Source: a virus
DNA: 34,042 nt
IMG/VR virus record: IMGVR_UViG_3300027509_000028
Location: 1 to 34,042 of that record
Reading direction: 5' to 3' (one strand)
In this document: positions 14,216 to 21,489 of the stretch, piece after piece
Layout of the letters: the number at the start of each line of letters is the position of its first letter
Numbering within the stretch: the first letter of the stretch is position 1
Notes under the pieces: generated by a model
What the model saw: only the letters and a program-made list of their open reading frames with translations
The model's database searches: none
Told to the model about the DNA's origin: nothing
Translations under genes and position numbers: made by a program

Positions 14216-14227
14216 TATTTAAAAAGT

Positions 14228-14980
14228 TTATTTAATCCAAGAGTGAAATATATCAGAATAATCATCTAAAGTTTTTTCTGATACTTCTTTAATATTATCT
14301 TTATATTTTCTAATAAATTTCTTTTCATTCCATTGGTCCATTTTTTTTATATAGTGTATAGCATGAATCATTCTTGAACTAGGTTTTTTACAACCTGTAA
14401 TATTTTGATGTAAGGGTAACAATTTATTAACTAATGTCATTAAGTCAATAAATCCTTTTTCATCATTTATTTTAAAATGACCAGATTTTATTTTATCTGA
14501 TACTGAACCACCTCTTGATTGTCCTGTTCTACTTCTTATTCCATATAATAGTTTAGAACAAGTGCTTATGCTATAAATAGATGATTCTTTATGTTGTACT
14601 AATTTTACATAATGTGCATAATTTAAATAACAATATGCATTTACATAATCATCTATAGTCCAGGCTAAACTAGTACTATTTAAAGAACTAACAAAACCTA
14701 CCATTTTATCTACTTTGTCAAATTTTACTTGACAGATGCTGTAATTTAACGGTAAATTAGCAAATATAGCTGATTTAACCCTATGTTGACCGTCTGCAAT
14801 AAAATGTTCCCATTTACCAGTAATTAAATTAGTATAAATTAATATTATACTTCCTACGAATCCATAAATTTGCATATTTGTAACTAGTTCTTTTCTAGCG
14901 CTAGCATTTCTATTAAATGGTAAATAATTTAATTTAGCGCTTTGTTTAGGTGATAATGTCCCTAATTCTTTTAATTTCAT
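14228..14980 (-). CDS. ParB/sulfiredoxin-like (DGQHR) protein
   Basis: 250 aa. The N-terminal 90 residues have the ParB-N/Srx fold pattern: NYLPFNRN (18-25), a helix with YGFVGSIILI (39-48), and the core motif FIADGQHRVKSAIFANLP (60-77). In this superfamily the DG(Q)HR motif binds nucleotide; members act as CTP-dependent partition proteins, nucleases or transcription factors. The C-terminal 150 residues are helical and unlike ParB's HTH. In a phage it may bind or modify DNA. It is followed by a strong terminator upstream (15015-15041), so it begins its own unit. Confidence 0.75.
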   Translation of the reverse strand: MKLKELGTLSPKQSAKLNYLPFNRNASARKELVTNMQIYGFVGSIILIYTNLITGKWEHFIADGQHRVKSAIFANLPLNYSICQVKFDKVDKMVGFVSSLNSTSLAWTIDDYVNAYCYLNYAHYVKLVQHKESSIYSISTCSKLLYGIRSRTGQSRGGSVSDKIKSGHFKINDEKGFIDLMTLVNKLLPLHQNITGCKKPSSRMIHAIHYIKKMDQWNEKKFIRKYKDNIKEVSEKTLDDYSDIFHSWIK

Positions 14981-15014
14981 GATTGTTATTTATTTTAAAT
15001 AATAATAATAAAAA

Positions 15015-15041
15015 CAGAGAGTCTTTGATGTTGACTCTCTG
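15015..15041 (-). terminator. intrinsic terminator
   Basis: CAGAGAGTC (15015-15023) and GACTCTCTG (15033-15041) form a perfect 9-bp stem; on the minus strand it is followed by TTTTTATTATTATT. It terminates the 15625-15075 gene pair. Confidence 0.85.
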
Positions 15042-15074
15042 CTAACTATGTGAGGCTTCAAACCCCCGTGTATT

Positions 15075-15323
15075 TTATAGATTAGATAATGTAATATCAC
15101 CTGTAAATAATTTAAAATCTTTTTTATAGAATTGTTTATGTATTCCTATTGTTTCTTTAATATTTTTTTTAAACAATATAGTTCCATAAAAAGTATTTAA
15201 TCCACTTGTTGAATTAACTATTATTAAAGAATCTAATTTTGATTTCTTTTTACTAATTAATAAATTAGGTATATCCCAATTAATTTTACTCATTGATTTT
15301 TTATAATCTACTGTTACTTTCAT
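15075..15323 (-). CDS. small hypothetical protein
   Basis: 82 aa, basic and soluble with alternating strands (LLISKKKSKLDSLIIVNSTSG; TFYGTILFKKNIKET). Function unknown. Its ATG overlaps the stop of the upstream gene by 4 nt. Confidence 0.6.
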   Translation of the reverse strand: MKVTVDYKKSMSKINWDIPNLLISKKKSKLDSLIIVNSTSGLNTFYGTILFKKNIKETIGIHKQFYKKDFKLFTGDITLSNL

Positions 15324-15625
15324 CTTCCTAATATTTGTACAGCATCTCTATCAGTGATGTGCTGGCTAGTTTCAAAATCTAATGGTTTCATTGCTTTTAA
15401 TTTAACTGCTTTCATCTCTTCTTCATGTGTAAGTCTAAGTTTAGGTTTAGAAATAGGAAATATTCTTACTTCAAATAATGGATTTCTAGGTATTATATTA
15501 TTTAATTTTTCAGCTATTTTAATTCCTTCAGAATTTGCATACTCTGATCTTATAAATGTTTTTTTACTTATAAATTTAAGTATTTCTTTCTCATACAAAA
15601 GAAATTTATAGGTGTGTTTATTCAT
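15320..15625 (-). CDS. hypothetical protein
   Basis: 101 aa, basic, soluble. Central NPLFEVRIFPISKPKLRLTHEEEMKAVK segment; end ITDRDAVQILGR. No recognised family. First gene of a two-gene unit between two terminators. Confidence 0.6.
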   Translation of the reverse strand: MNKHTYKFLLYEKEILKFISKKTFIRSEYANSEGIKIAEKLNNIIPRNPLFEVRIFPISKPKLRLTHEEEMKAVKLKAMKPLDFETSQHITDRDAVQILGR

Positions 15626-15656
15626 TATGATGTATTTAATAAGTGGTTAATAAATA

Positions 15657-15680
15657 AGAGAGAGCTAACTAGCCCTCTCT
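15657..15680 (-). terminator. intrinsic terminator
   Basis: AGAGAG (15657-15662) and CTCTCT (15675-15680), extended by GCT/AGC, form a hairpin followed on the minus strand by TATTTATT. It ends the 16424-15703 unit. Confidence 0.7.
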
Positions 15681-15702
15681 TTAACTAAATTGGTGTATTA
15701 AA

Positions 15703-16152
15703 TTAAATTCTTTGATAATAATCTTCAGGCATTATTGTATTATGTGATATATAAGTTAATTCCCAAAGATTTTCATCTATATTGTTAAATATTCCTATTT
15801 TATTAGAATGATAATAAAGATCTTTAGTCCACTCATCATTTAATGGATCACTATAAATAACAAAAGGTGTTTCTATTATAACTTTATTATTTTGATCAAA
15901 TGATCTTATTATTCTATCTACTGATAAAGAATAAGTTTCTTCTGTGTATCCAATATTATACTCAGTTAAATGCTCATCATTCTCCATTTTAATGTATACT
16001 TGATTAGTATAATCATTATAAAATATAGTATTACATGTATTTGTACTTATAGGTACATAATTATCTTGAAAGTCAAGTTTAATTTGTTGTTCAGGTATAA
16101 TAGATATTAATGATCCTATTATAAAAAATATAAATGGTATTTTATGTTTCAT
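15703..16152 (-). CDS. exported hypothetical protein
   Basis: 149 aa. Residues 1-21 (MKHKIPFIFFIIGSLISIIPE) are a signal peptide or N-terminal anchor; the rest is polar, Asn/Tyr-rich and beta-like. Function unknown. Its ATG overlaps the upstream stop by 4 nt. Confidence 0.65.
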   Translation of the reverse strand: MKHKIPFIFFIIGSLISIIPEQQIKLDFQDNYVPISTNTCNTIFYNDYTNQVYIKMENDEHLTEYNIGYTEETYSLSVDRIIRSFDQNNKVIIETPFVIYSDPLNDEWTKDLYYHSNKIGIFNNIDENLWELTYISHNTIMPEDYYQRI

Positions 16153-16424
16153 AATTTTTGGTTTTTTATTAAATCTAAATTATTTTTTATCCATTTTGCA
16201 AAATCATGAAAATCATTTTGAATTAGTTCTGCATTTAATAAATCAGCAGTATTTATTCCTTTATATCTATTATTCCATTTAAAATAGTTTTTTTCTTTAC
16301 TTTTTAAATAAGATATCATTATTTTATTAAATTTTCTTTTTGATAAAATAATATTAGGTAATAATTTTCGTATATAAACATGAATACCATTTAAATAATT
16401 TACTTTTCTTTGTAATCTGCTCAT
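16149..16424 (-). CDS. basic helical hypothetical protein
   Basis: 91 aa, strongly basic N-terminal half (RLQRKVNYLNG, SKRKFNKIMISYLKSKEKN) and a helical end (FAKWIKNNLDLIKNQKL). DNA or RNA binding would suit the charge; no motif confirms it. It lies downstream of the terminator at 16449-16482. Confidence 0.6.
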   Translation of the reverse strand: MSRLQRKVNYLNGIHVYIRKLLPNIILSKRKFNKIMISYLKSKEKNYFKWNNRYKGINTADLLNAELIQNDFHDFAKWIKNNLDLIKNQKL

Positions 16425-16448
16425 ATTTTAAAGTTTTAGTTTAAAAAG

Positions 16449-16482
16449 TGAAGAGTATATGCTATATTGTATACACTCTTCA
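16449..16482 (-). terminator. intrinsic terminator facing left
   Basis: TGAAGAGT (16449-16456) and ACTCTTCA (16475-16482) form an 8-bp stem, followed on the minus strand by CTTTTTAA. The nearest gene upstream on that strand ends 816 nt away, at 17298, so the terminated transcript either has a very long 3' end or is the structured non-coding segment itself. Confidence 0.65.
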
Positions 16483-16610
16483 TATGTTATCATTATCTAC
16501 GGATAGCAATAATAATTCCATTAATTAGTTTGAAGATGAATAAATCTGTTACGTGAATAATCATAATAATACTAATTTAGTTACTCTTTAGTTTTTGGGA
16601 AACTAAAAAA

Positions 16611-17125
16611 TATACAGCTAATTCCTCTGTATAACCACTCATACTATTAATATGATTAATCTGGTGATATTGCACAATTAAATAATAGCAGGATTTGCAA
16701 CCTTAACGCCTACAGACTACCCTTTCAAGGGCTTTAAACTATTATTTATACTTAAGTAGCTATTAACTATAATAATTTGAGGACATCACTCACCATTATT
16801 ACTATTACTTAAGGCAAATGAGCCATTACAATCGGACTCTCTAGAAGGATTTAAACCTTTTACCATTTGCTGCCTCCACTAAAAGATATAAATTCACCTG
16901 AATAAGACAACTATTATTACAACAGTTTATATCAGCTGATGCCCGTTGAATAGGGATTCATTTACATCTTAATAGCTTTACATTGTTATCCCTTAACAAA
17001 AGATAAGGAATACTTTGTTGGCTTAGATATCTAATTTGCCTGATATCTAAGCTTGACACTATGTTGGCCCTACAGACAGTTTTATTATACCTAACTGACA
17101 AATATCAACACTTTTTTCGTTTTAT
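16611..17125. ncRNA. large candidate structured RNA
   Basis: About 515 nt with no credible gene and consecutive perfect stems: TATACAG/CTGTATA (16611/16627), AAATAATAG/CTATTATTT (16680/16739) enclosing a CCCT-TTCA-AGGG hairpin, GCAAATG/CATTTGC (16814/16864) around AAGG-ATTTAAA-CCTT, GATATAAA/TTTATATC (16885/16926), an 11-bp hairpin GCTTAGATATC/GATATCTAAGC (17021/17042), and nested TGTTG/CAACA plus CAGTT/AACTG followed on the plus strand by CTTTTTTCGTTTTATTT (17110-17126). The T-run favours a plus-strand RNA ending there; the terminator at 16449-16482 would fit a minus-strand one. Confidence 0.5.
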
Positions 17126-17223
17126 TTCTACAATATGTTCTGATAAAAAAGAAATGAGTGTATAACTAAAAAACAACACCAACTATACTCTAGGCATAAG
17201 AGTATTGTATTTTAAGTGGTATT

Positions 17224-17252
17224 GGCAGAGAGCATCATCACTACTCTCTGCC
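17224..17252. other. strong isolated hairpin
   Basis: GGCAGAGAG and CTCTCTGCC pair perfectly over 9 bp with an 11-nt loop; no T-run follows on either strand. Just right of it, TATACCC-TTAAGA-GGGTATA (17271-17290) is another hairpin before the stop of 17298-17651. Possibly terminator, 3'-end protection or part of the large RNA. Confidence 0.5.
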
Positions 17253-17297
17253 GTTCATCAACCACAAACTATACCCTTAAGAGGGTATAAAATATCT

Positions 17298-17651
17298 TTA
17301 TTTCTTTTTTAGATACCTAGCTTTAGGATATCCAGTTTTAGCATTAATGATGAAATACCAATATTTACTTTTATCTTTATTAGTCCATACATATCTAGTA
17401 TTATGTTTTTCTTTAGTTCTTATACCAAGATATGCCTTGTATTGTTTACCAGATTTATTAGATGTTCTCATGATGTAAATAGATCCTGATCTAGATTGTC
17501 CTCCTTTAAATGTTTTACCAGATATTGTTACATTTCCAGTTTCATTTATAGTTGATGTAACTATTTCAACAAACCTTGATGTTTCTTGAGCTGATACATT
17601 TAATGATATCATAGTAACTATAGCTATGATTAATGTTTTGATAGTATTCAT
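17298..17651 (-). CDS. secreted hypothetical protein with cleavable signal peptide
   Basis: 117 aa. MNTIKTLIIAIVTMISLNVSA is a textbook type I signal with cleavage after VSA before QE, the usual Bacteroidota form. The mature 95 residues are basic, Ser/Thr/Lys/Tyr-rich and beta-like (VTISGKTFKGGQSRSGSIYIM). No family recognised. Export to the periplasm suggests a role at the host envelope. Confidence 0.7.
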   Translation of the reverse strand: MNTIKTLIIAIVTMISLNVSAQETSRFVEIVTSTINETGNVTISGKTFKGGQSRSGSIYIMRTSNKSGKQYKAYLGIRTKEKHNTRYVWTNKDKSKYWYFIINAKTGYPKARYLKKK

Positions 17652-17669
17652 TTTAATTGTTTTAAATGT

Positions 17670-17792
17670 TTATAATATGTAATCACCAACATTATGGTAA
17701 TATTTTAATATATCTTCATTGTCATTAGGTTTAGGAAATTGATTTTTCCCTTCAATAGTTAAACTATTCCACCATTTAATTGCTTCTTTCAT
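17670..17792 (-). CDS. 40-aa hypothetical protein
   Basis: ATG 17792, stop 17670-17672. MKEAIKWWNSLTIEGKNQFPKPNDNE... has the WWN-L pattern seen in small proteins of Bacteroidota phages. It starts 1 nt before the stop of the neighbouring 45-aa gene and lies 18 nt before the secreted-protein gene. Confidence 0.55.
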   Translation of the reverse strand: MKEAIKWWNSLTIEGKNQFPKPNDNEDILKYYHNVGDYIL

Positions 17793-17930
17793 TTAATAAT
17801 TATTAACTTTTGCTCCTAAACAAGATATGTCAATAAAACTATTTTTTATAAGTTTACCATATTGCTTATAAACAGCATCATATGATTTATTAAGTAATTG
17901 ACATACTTTATGTACATGTATTTTTTCCAT
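17793..17930 (-). CDS. 45-aa hypothetical protein
   Basis: ATG 17930, stop 17793-17795, directly abutting the next gene. The sequence begins MEKIHVHKVCQLLNKSYDAV and may contain a helix-turn-helix-sized pair of helices. Too short for a family call. Confidence 0.5.
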   Translation of the reverse strand: MEKIHVHKVCQLLNKSYDAVYKQYGKLIKNSFIDISCLGAKVNNY

Positions 17931-17958
17931 GATTTAATTGTTTAATGGTTAATAATAA

Positions 17959-18005
17959 AAGAGAATGCAGGATATACTGCCATTTAATTTACATAAAGTT
18001 CTCTT
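17959..18005 (-). terminator. probable intrinsic terminator with inner hairpin
   Basis: AAGAGAA (17959) and TTCTCTT (17999) close a stem containing GCAG-GATATA-CTGC; on the minus strand TTTTATTATT follows. It would end transcripts from the 18274-18432 gene or the non-coding segments. Confidence 0.55.
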
Positions 18006-18043
18006 AGCTTTACATGTCTTGAGTTTCACGTGTTTTTTAAAAT

Positions 18044-18105
18044 AATACAAGTGAATATACATTACGTGTATACTGTGTACTGTTATTTTCAGCTATCCTT
18101 GTATT
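18044..18105. other. inverted-repeat module
   Basis: AATACAAG (18044-18051) pairs with CTTGTATT (18098-18105); TATAC...GTATA forms an inner hairpin. Just right, ATTAAT...ATTAAT around 18115-18136 is another. No reading frame of note in 17931-18273. Confidence 0.4.
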
Positions 18106-18161
18106 AAATGCATATTAATTACTCTCCAGTATTAATTGCTTTCACATGAGTATTTTAAAAT

Positions 18162-18251
18162 AACTCTCACAAGGTTGCACCTTGATTAATTACACCAAAT
18201 TAATACTACAAGATTTCTTGTTATGTTTATACCTGCAATTGGATGAGAGTT
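18162..18251 (-). ncRNA. cloverleaf-like, tRNA-sized RNA candidate
   Basis: Read on the minus strand: AACTCTCA (18251) closes with TGAGAGTT (18169). Inside are ACAAG-AAAT-CTTGT (18221-18208), ATTAAT-TTGGTGTA-ATTAAT (18204-18185) and CAAGG-TGCAA-CCTTG (18184-18170), the last adjoining the 3' closing strand directly, as a T arm does. Length is 90 nt, like a class II tRNA. The loops lack TTCRA and a 7-nt anticodon loop, so it is not a normal tRNA. Confidence 0.5.
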
Positions 18252-18273
18252 ACTACTTCAATATTGTTCTTCT

Positions 18274-18432
18274 TTAATTTACCTTTTGCATTTTTAATGT
18301 AACAAAACATTTACCTTTGTTGATAGATGGTTTATTAGATATTAATGTATATCCTTTTTTCTTCCAATGTTTTAACCATCTGAAGTGTTTATTATAAAGT
18401 AATGTTTTTTCTATTTTAGTTGTATTGCTCAT
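18274..18432 (-). CDS. 52-aa basic protein
   Basis: ATG 18432, stop 18274-18276. MSNTTKIEKTLLYNKHFRWL... is strongly basic (KHWKKKGYTLI, KPSINKGKC). Isolated between two structured non-coding segments. Possibly RNA or DNA binding from charge alone. Confidence 0.5.
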   Translation of the reverse strand: MSNTTKIEKTLLYNKHFRWLKHWKKKGYTLISNKPSINKGKCFVTLKMQKVN

Positions 18433-18532
18433 GATTGATGATTTAGTGGTGATTTAATAAAATAATCAATTGTTGTACTCAAACTTTAGTGCTGGACTGA
18501 CTACCTACTTCTGGTGTACATTTATGATATAA

Positions 18533-18690
18533 AAATAGTAACTTAGATTACACATGTATAAAGCCATAGTACGTAAATTATCATAATTAAAAGGAGTAAT
18601 GAACTCTCAATTTAACAAACTGATAACTAACTGTATTTTTCAATACGTCTACTCAGCATTATAGTATCATGTGTAATCATATTGCTATTT
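18533..18690. ncRNA. candidate structured RNA, about 160 nt
   Basis: GATTACACATG (18546) pairs perfectly with CATGTGTAATC (18668) over 11 bp, extended across an internal loop by AAATAG (18533) with CTATTT (18685). Inside are GAGT-AATGA-ACTC (about 18593-18606), GTATT-TTTC-AATAC (about 18632-18645) and AATTAT-C-ATAATT. No gene is present in 18433-19082. Confidence 0.55.
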
Positions 18691-18827
18691 ATTTTGTATT
18701 TCTTAACGGTTTTAAAAAGGGATAAAAGTACAACTAACGCTATACTAGTATATATCAATTGGATTGCTTAGAAGTGATAAAAAGAGGGTTAAAAGGGAAT
18801 GAGATAGTGCACTCCACCCCACAACAA

Positions 18828-19004
18828 CACTTACATTCAAAATAAAATTAGGACTAATCAGGATTTACTACAATACCTTTGTACTATAGTAGATTTAGTG
18901 TGGTGTTTCAACTACCAATCAATATTTAAATATAATACCCTATTGAATTATCAATAAATAATAAATTAATTAATAAACTGATTAGTCCTTATCTTGAATG
19001 AGTG
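18828..19004. ncRNA. candidate structured RNA, about 175 nt
   Basis: A 12-bp perfect stem AGGACTAATCAG (18850) with CTGATTAGTCCT (18978) is continued outward by CATTCAA/TTGAATG (18834/18994) and CACT/AGTG (18828/19001). The interior contains TCAATA...TATTGA and an ACTAC...GTAGT-like imperfect hairpin. Beyond it lie CACAT-G-ATGTG (19015-19025) and GAGC-TTAC-GCTC (19064-19075). Confidence 0.55.
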
Positions 19005-19082
19005 CTGATAGTACACATGATGTGCATACTACCAGCTCACTGTATGTTAGATGGCAATGAAGAGAGCTTACGCTCCCGGATA

Positions 19083-19265
19083 CTATCCCTCCATGCTACG
19101 CAATGCAGCTTGAGGAACTTGTATCACTTGATCTACTTCGTAAGCATCAGCATCCTTGGTAGACATAACTAATGCGTTATACACAAACTCAGATTCTACG
19201 GACACGGTCAACCATGTCTTACCTGTTTTAGAAGTAGAGATTTTAATAATTTTACATGATAACAT
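19083..19265 (-). CDS. small hypothetical protein
   Basis: 60 aa: MLSCKIIKISTSKTGKTWLTV..., a probable OB-like strand set with an acidic middle and QVPQAALRSMEG end. Less AT-rich than neighbours. Function unknown; single-strand or tail-associated binding cannot be judged. Stop at 19083 lies close to the GAGC-TTAC-GCTC hairpin. Confidence 0.6.
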   Translation of the reverse strand: MLSCKIIKISTSKTGKTWLTVSVESEFVYNALVMSTKDADAYEVDQVIQVPQAALRSMEG

Positions 19266-19292
19266 AACTTAAAGTTTTAATGATGATTAATA

Positions 19293-19311
19293 AGAAGGGG
19301 AAGGCCCTTCT
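19293..19311 (-). terminator. intrinsic terminator
   Basis: AGAAGGG (19293-19299) and CCCTTCT (19305-19311) form a GC-rich stem; on the minus strand TATTAATC follows, a weak U-tract. It would end the 20189-19494 operon. The 228-nt stretch 19266-19493 has no convincing gene; it contains several G-runs on the plus strand. Confidence 0.55.
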
Positions 19312-19493
19312 CTTATGCCGAGGATTAGGTGGGGTGTTGTTAATGGGGGTACTCACTTCCAATCCCACATACGTTTTTCAAATTATATATATATTGTATC
19401 TCAAAAACCTTTTTTGGAGAACATAAGAGGGGGGGAATTAAAGCCCTTTATTTCTAATGGGTCTCTAAAAGATGGAATACTATATATAAATAA

Positions 19494-19703
19494 TTAAGTA
19501 GCTTTTATATCTGATAAATAATCAAAGTCATGATCATTGTTATTTCCAGCCCCTATATTTATCCCTTCACTTCTTCCTGCTTCATATGCTTTACTTTTCA
19601 CATCAACTATTAATAGAGATAAATCCCTTACTATTATATTTGCAGATTCTGCGGGTACTTTAAAATTCATCAAAGTAATTTTTAATTTATTTAATTCTTC
19701 CAT
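19494..19703 (-). CDS. small helical phage protein
   Basis: 69 aa, helix-rich, with SKAYEAGRSEGINIG, the 'AxxAGxxxG' pattern shared by many small phage proteins, and a polar Asn/Asp tail. Function unknown. Last of three co-oriented genes. Confidence 0.6.
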   Translation of the reverse strand: MEELNKLKITLMNFKVPAESANIIVRDLSLLIVDVKSKAYEAGRSEGINIGAGNNNDHDFDYLSDIKAT

Positions 19704-19704
19704 A

Positions 19705-19950
19705 TTATTTTATTTTCATTTTATTAATTGCATCTTCATCTATTAAATATCTAACATCATACTTTTTACCAACACTACTAATTCTAGAGTATTCTTTTAC
19801 AGGGTTATTTATTAACACTTGATCTAAAGCTAAGTTCCACATTCTTTTCATAGCAATTATTGTAATAGCTTCATCTTTTTCAGAATCTAAAGACTGCTCA
19901 TGTTCTAATAATATTTCTTCTAAAAATCTTTCTATTTGTGCTTTTGTCAT
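19705..19950 (-). CDS. small helical protein
   Basis: 81 aa, acidic helix-rich N-terminus (QIERFLEEILLEHEQSLDSEKDEA), then basic. Function unknown. It overlaps the upstream gene by 4 nt. Confidence 0.6.
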   Translation of the reverse strand: MTKAQIERFLEEILLEHEQSLDSEKDEAITIIAMKRMWNLALDQVLINNPVKEYSRISSVGKKYDVRYLIDEDAINKMKIK

Positions 19951-20189
19951 TTTATTTTTTTTCTAATAAGTTCAGAGTATGTAGAAAATACATTAGGTCC
20001 TTTTCTGGGTATGTATTTTTCTAATTTATCAATATCCTTTTCAGTAATATTCTTAGCTTTTCCAGCAATGAATCCTATATCATAAGCAACTTTAAATATA
20101 AGAGTTGTTACGTCTCTAGGATCTTTTTTACTTTTTGCTATCTTTTGATAACACTGTTCTATTATATCTTCTATTTCTTGTTCTTTCAT
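19947..20189 (-). CDS. small helical protein
   Basis: 80 aa. KVAYDIGFIAGKAKNITEKDI resembles the AxxxGxxxGK block of other small proteins here (21055-21381, 27841-28035). Function unknown. First of a three-gene operon. Confidence 0.6.
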   Translation of the reverse strand: MKEQEIEDIIEQCYQKIAKSKKDPRDVTTLIFKVAYDIGFIAGKAKNITEKDIDKLEKYIPRKGPNVFSTYSELIRKKIK

Positions 20190-20208
20190 TTTCTTTATTA
20201 TTTATTTA

Positions 20209-20628
20209 TTATGATTTCACTTTTATTAATTCAAGTGCTTTTATTATTCCAGCTTCTAGTGCTTTAATATATGTATTGTAACTAGTTACATAAGTGTGTT
20301 GATCTGTATCATGATGAATACAACATACAAATGAATTCCAGCCTTTTTCTGGATCAGTATAACATAATTCAGGTAATACATATATTTTATGTTCTTTCAT
20401 AAGCCATCTCTGTACTTTATGTTGAGGAACCGCTATTATGGTAGTAGGAACTGGATTAAAGATTGTAATATCATGTATACTATCAAAATGATCTGTAACT
20501 AGGTCTCCTTGAGAAATGTTATGCTTTTCAAATTTAGCATCATGTATATAGTGATAATGTCCTCCCCAGTTGAAACCTAACTTTTTTAATTGCAAAGACG
20601 TTTTATAGGATAATAAATCTGTTTTCAT
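20209..20628 (-). CDS. paralogue of the 309-719 protein
   Basis: 139 aa. Motifs in the same order as in 309-719: an N-terminal SYKTSLQLKKLGFNWGG part, AVPQHKVQRWLMKEHKIYV (about residues 66-84) and YIKALEAGIIKALELIK at the end. WGGHYHYIHD and HDTDQHTYV add many His, Tyr and Asp. Unknown function; the family is known to me only from Bacteroidota phages. Confidence 0.7.
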   Translation of the reverse strand: MKTDLLSYKTSLQLKKLGFNWGGHYHYIHDAKFEKHNISQGDLVTDHFDSIHDITIFNPVPTTIIAVPQHKVQRWLMKEHKIYVLPELCYTDPEKGWNSFVCCIHHDTDQHTYVTSYNTYIKALEAGIIKALELIKVKS

Positions 20629-20659
20629 TTTATTATTGTTTTAGTATAGACATAAAAAA

Positions 20660-20683
20660 GCCCCTACCAATTAAGATAGGGGC
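20660..20683 (-). terminator. strong intrinsic terminator
   Basis: GCCCCTA (20660-20666) and TAGGGGC (20677-20683) form a perfect GC-rich stem with a 10-nt loop, followed on the minus strand by six T. It ends transcripts from 20722-21381. Confidence 0.85.
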
Positions 20684-20721
20684 CAAAGTCCGGTAAGACT
20701 TTAAATCCACTTAGTGAACTC

Positions 20722-20862
20722 TCATACACTTGGTGATTTTCTTGCTTCTTCATTCTGACAGCATCCAACTGTTGCTGATTTACAGGCTGTTCTACAGCTT
20801 ACTTGACATACTAGCCATGATACCACAGCTGATATAGCAATTGTTATTAAGTATTGTTCCAT
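20722..20862 (-). CDS. 46-aa membrane peptide with clustered cysteines
   Basis: ATG 20862, TGA 20722-20724. Residues 4-19 are a hydrophobic span and are followed by CQVSCRTACKSATVGCC, five Cys in 17 residues. Same plan as the larger protein at 10371-10745. The small size and Cys pattern suggest a disulfide-linked or metal-binding surface peptide. Confidence 0.55.
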   Translation of the reverse strand: MEQYLITIAISAVVSWLVCQVSCRTACKSATVGCCQNEEARKSPSV

Positions 20863-20869
20863 TATTAAA

Positions 20870-21058
20870 TTATTTAATGATTTTTAAATTAAGGTGCATC
20901 ATATCATTTAGATACTTAATTCCCTTTTGTCTATTCTCTGGTGATAAATTATCCCAGTCTTCTAAGAAAATATCAAACTCTAAAGTCTGAATTTTCTCTT
21001 TTAAAATTCTTTCATTTTCTTCATCAGTTCTTAACTGACCTAAATTAAACACTTTCAT
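20870..21058 (-). CDS. small hypothetical protein
   Basis: 62 aa, acidic helices (DEENERILKEKIQTLEFDIF; SPENRQKGIKYLNDMM). Function unknown. Overlaps the upstream gene by 4 nt. Confidence 0.6.
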   Translation of the reverse strand: MKVFNLGQLRTDEENERILKEKIQTLEFDIFLEDWDNLSPENRQKGIKYLNDMMHLNLKIIK

Positions 21059-21381
21059 TTTTTATGTAACTCTATTAATTCTAACAGAAGACTGGCTACA
21101 TCTTTTTCTGTCTTTAATTCATCTTTATCAAATTTATGTCTCATATAACTATGTATCTTTTTGAACATGACTCCCTGACCTGCTTTATAAGCATCATCTA
21201 TGGCTTCTTCCATGTCTTCAGTGTTAATAGTTACTTCTCTCTCAGTCATAGTCCCATCTTCATTAAACGTTGCATAAGACTGGCTCCATAGGTAACTCTT
21301 TACCTGATCTAGCCTCTGAGAGCTTAATAAGCCTATCTTTTTCTTTGTGATAGTACTCTTTAATCTTTTTACTGGTTTCAT
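21055..21381 (-). CDS. hypothetical helical protein
   Basis: 108 aa: basic head (KPVKRLKSTITKKKIGLL), acidic centre with IDDAYKAGQGVMF, helical tail ending LLELIELHKK. It shares the 'AxxAG' block of small phage proteins. An out-of-frame ATG at 21403 gives a 45-aa alternative frame, judged less likely. Confidence 0.6.
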   Translation of the reverse strand: MKPVKRLKSTITKKKIGLLSSQRLDQVKSYLWSQSYATFNEDGTMTEREVTINTEDMEEAIDDAYKAGQGVMFKKIHSYMRHKFDKDELKTEKDVASLLLELIELHKK

Positions 21382-21489
21382 CTATCTGTTGCTTTCTATT
21401 CATAGTTTTTAATAATCATCTAAAAGTTTTCCCCATTTGGAAAAGCTAGACCATCCCCCTTTCAAAAAGAGTAAGTAAACTTATCTTTC

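Noticed and set aside
16685-16735. Possible group I intron core (CTACAGACTA)
   Set aside because: The partner TAGTC-type segment for P7 is not present downstream on the same strand, and no interrupted gene flanks it.
16680-16747. Possible tRNA on the minus strand (AAATAATAG acceptor, TTGCAAAT loop)
   Set aside because: The T-like loop has 8 nt with a 3-bp stem, total length is only 68 nt and no anticodon arm could be found; kept only as part of the structured segment.
19315-19497. 60-aa plus-strand frame MPRIRWGVVNGG...
   Set aside because: No promoter, odd composition with G-runs, opposite to all neighbours, and its end overlaps the stop of a credible minus-strand gene. Judged non-coding.
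21055-21403. 45-aa frame starting at ATG 21403 overlapping 21055-21381
   Set aside because: Fully overlaps a longer frame with better protein-like composition; no coupling to neighbours.
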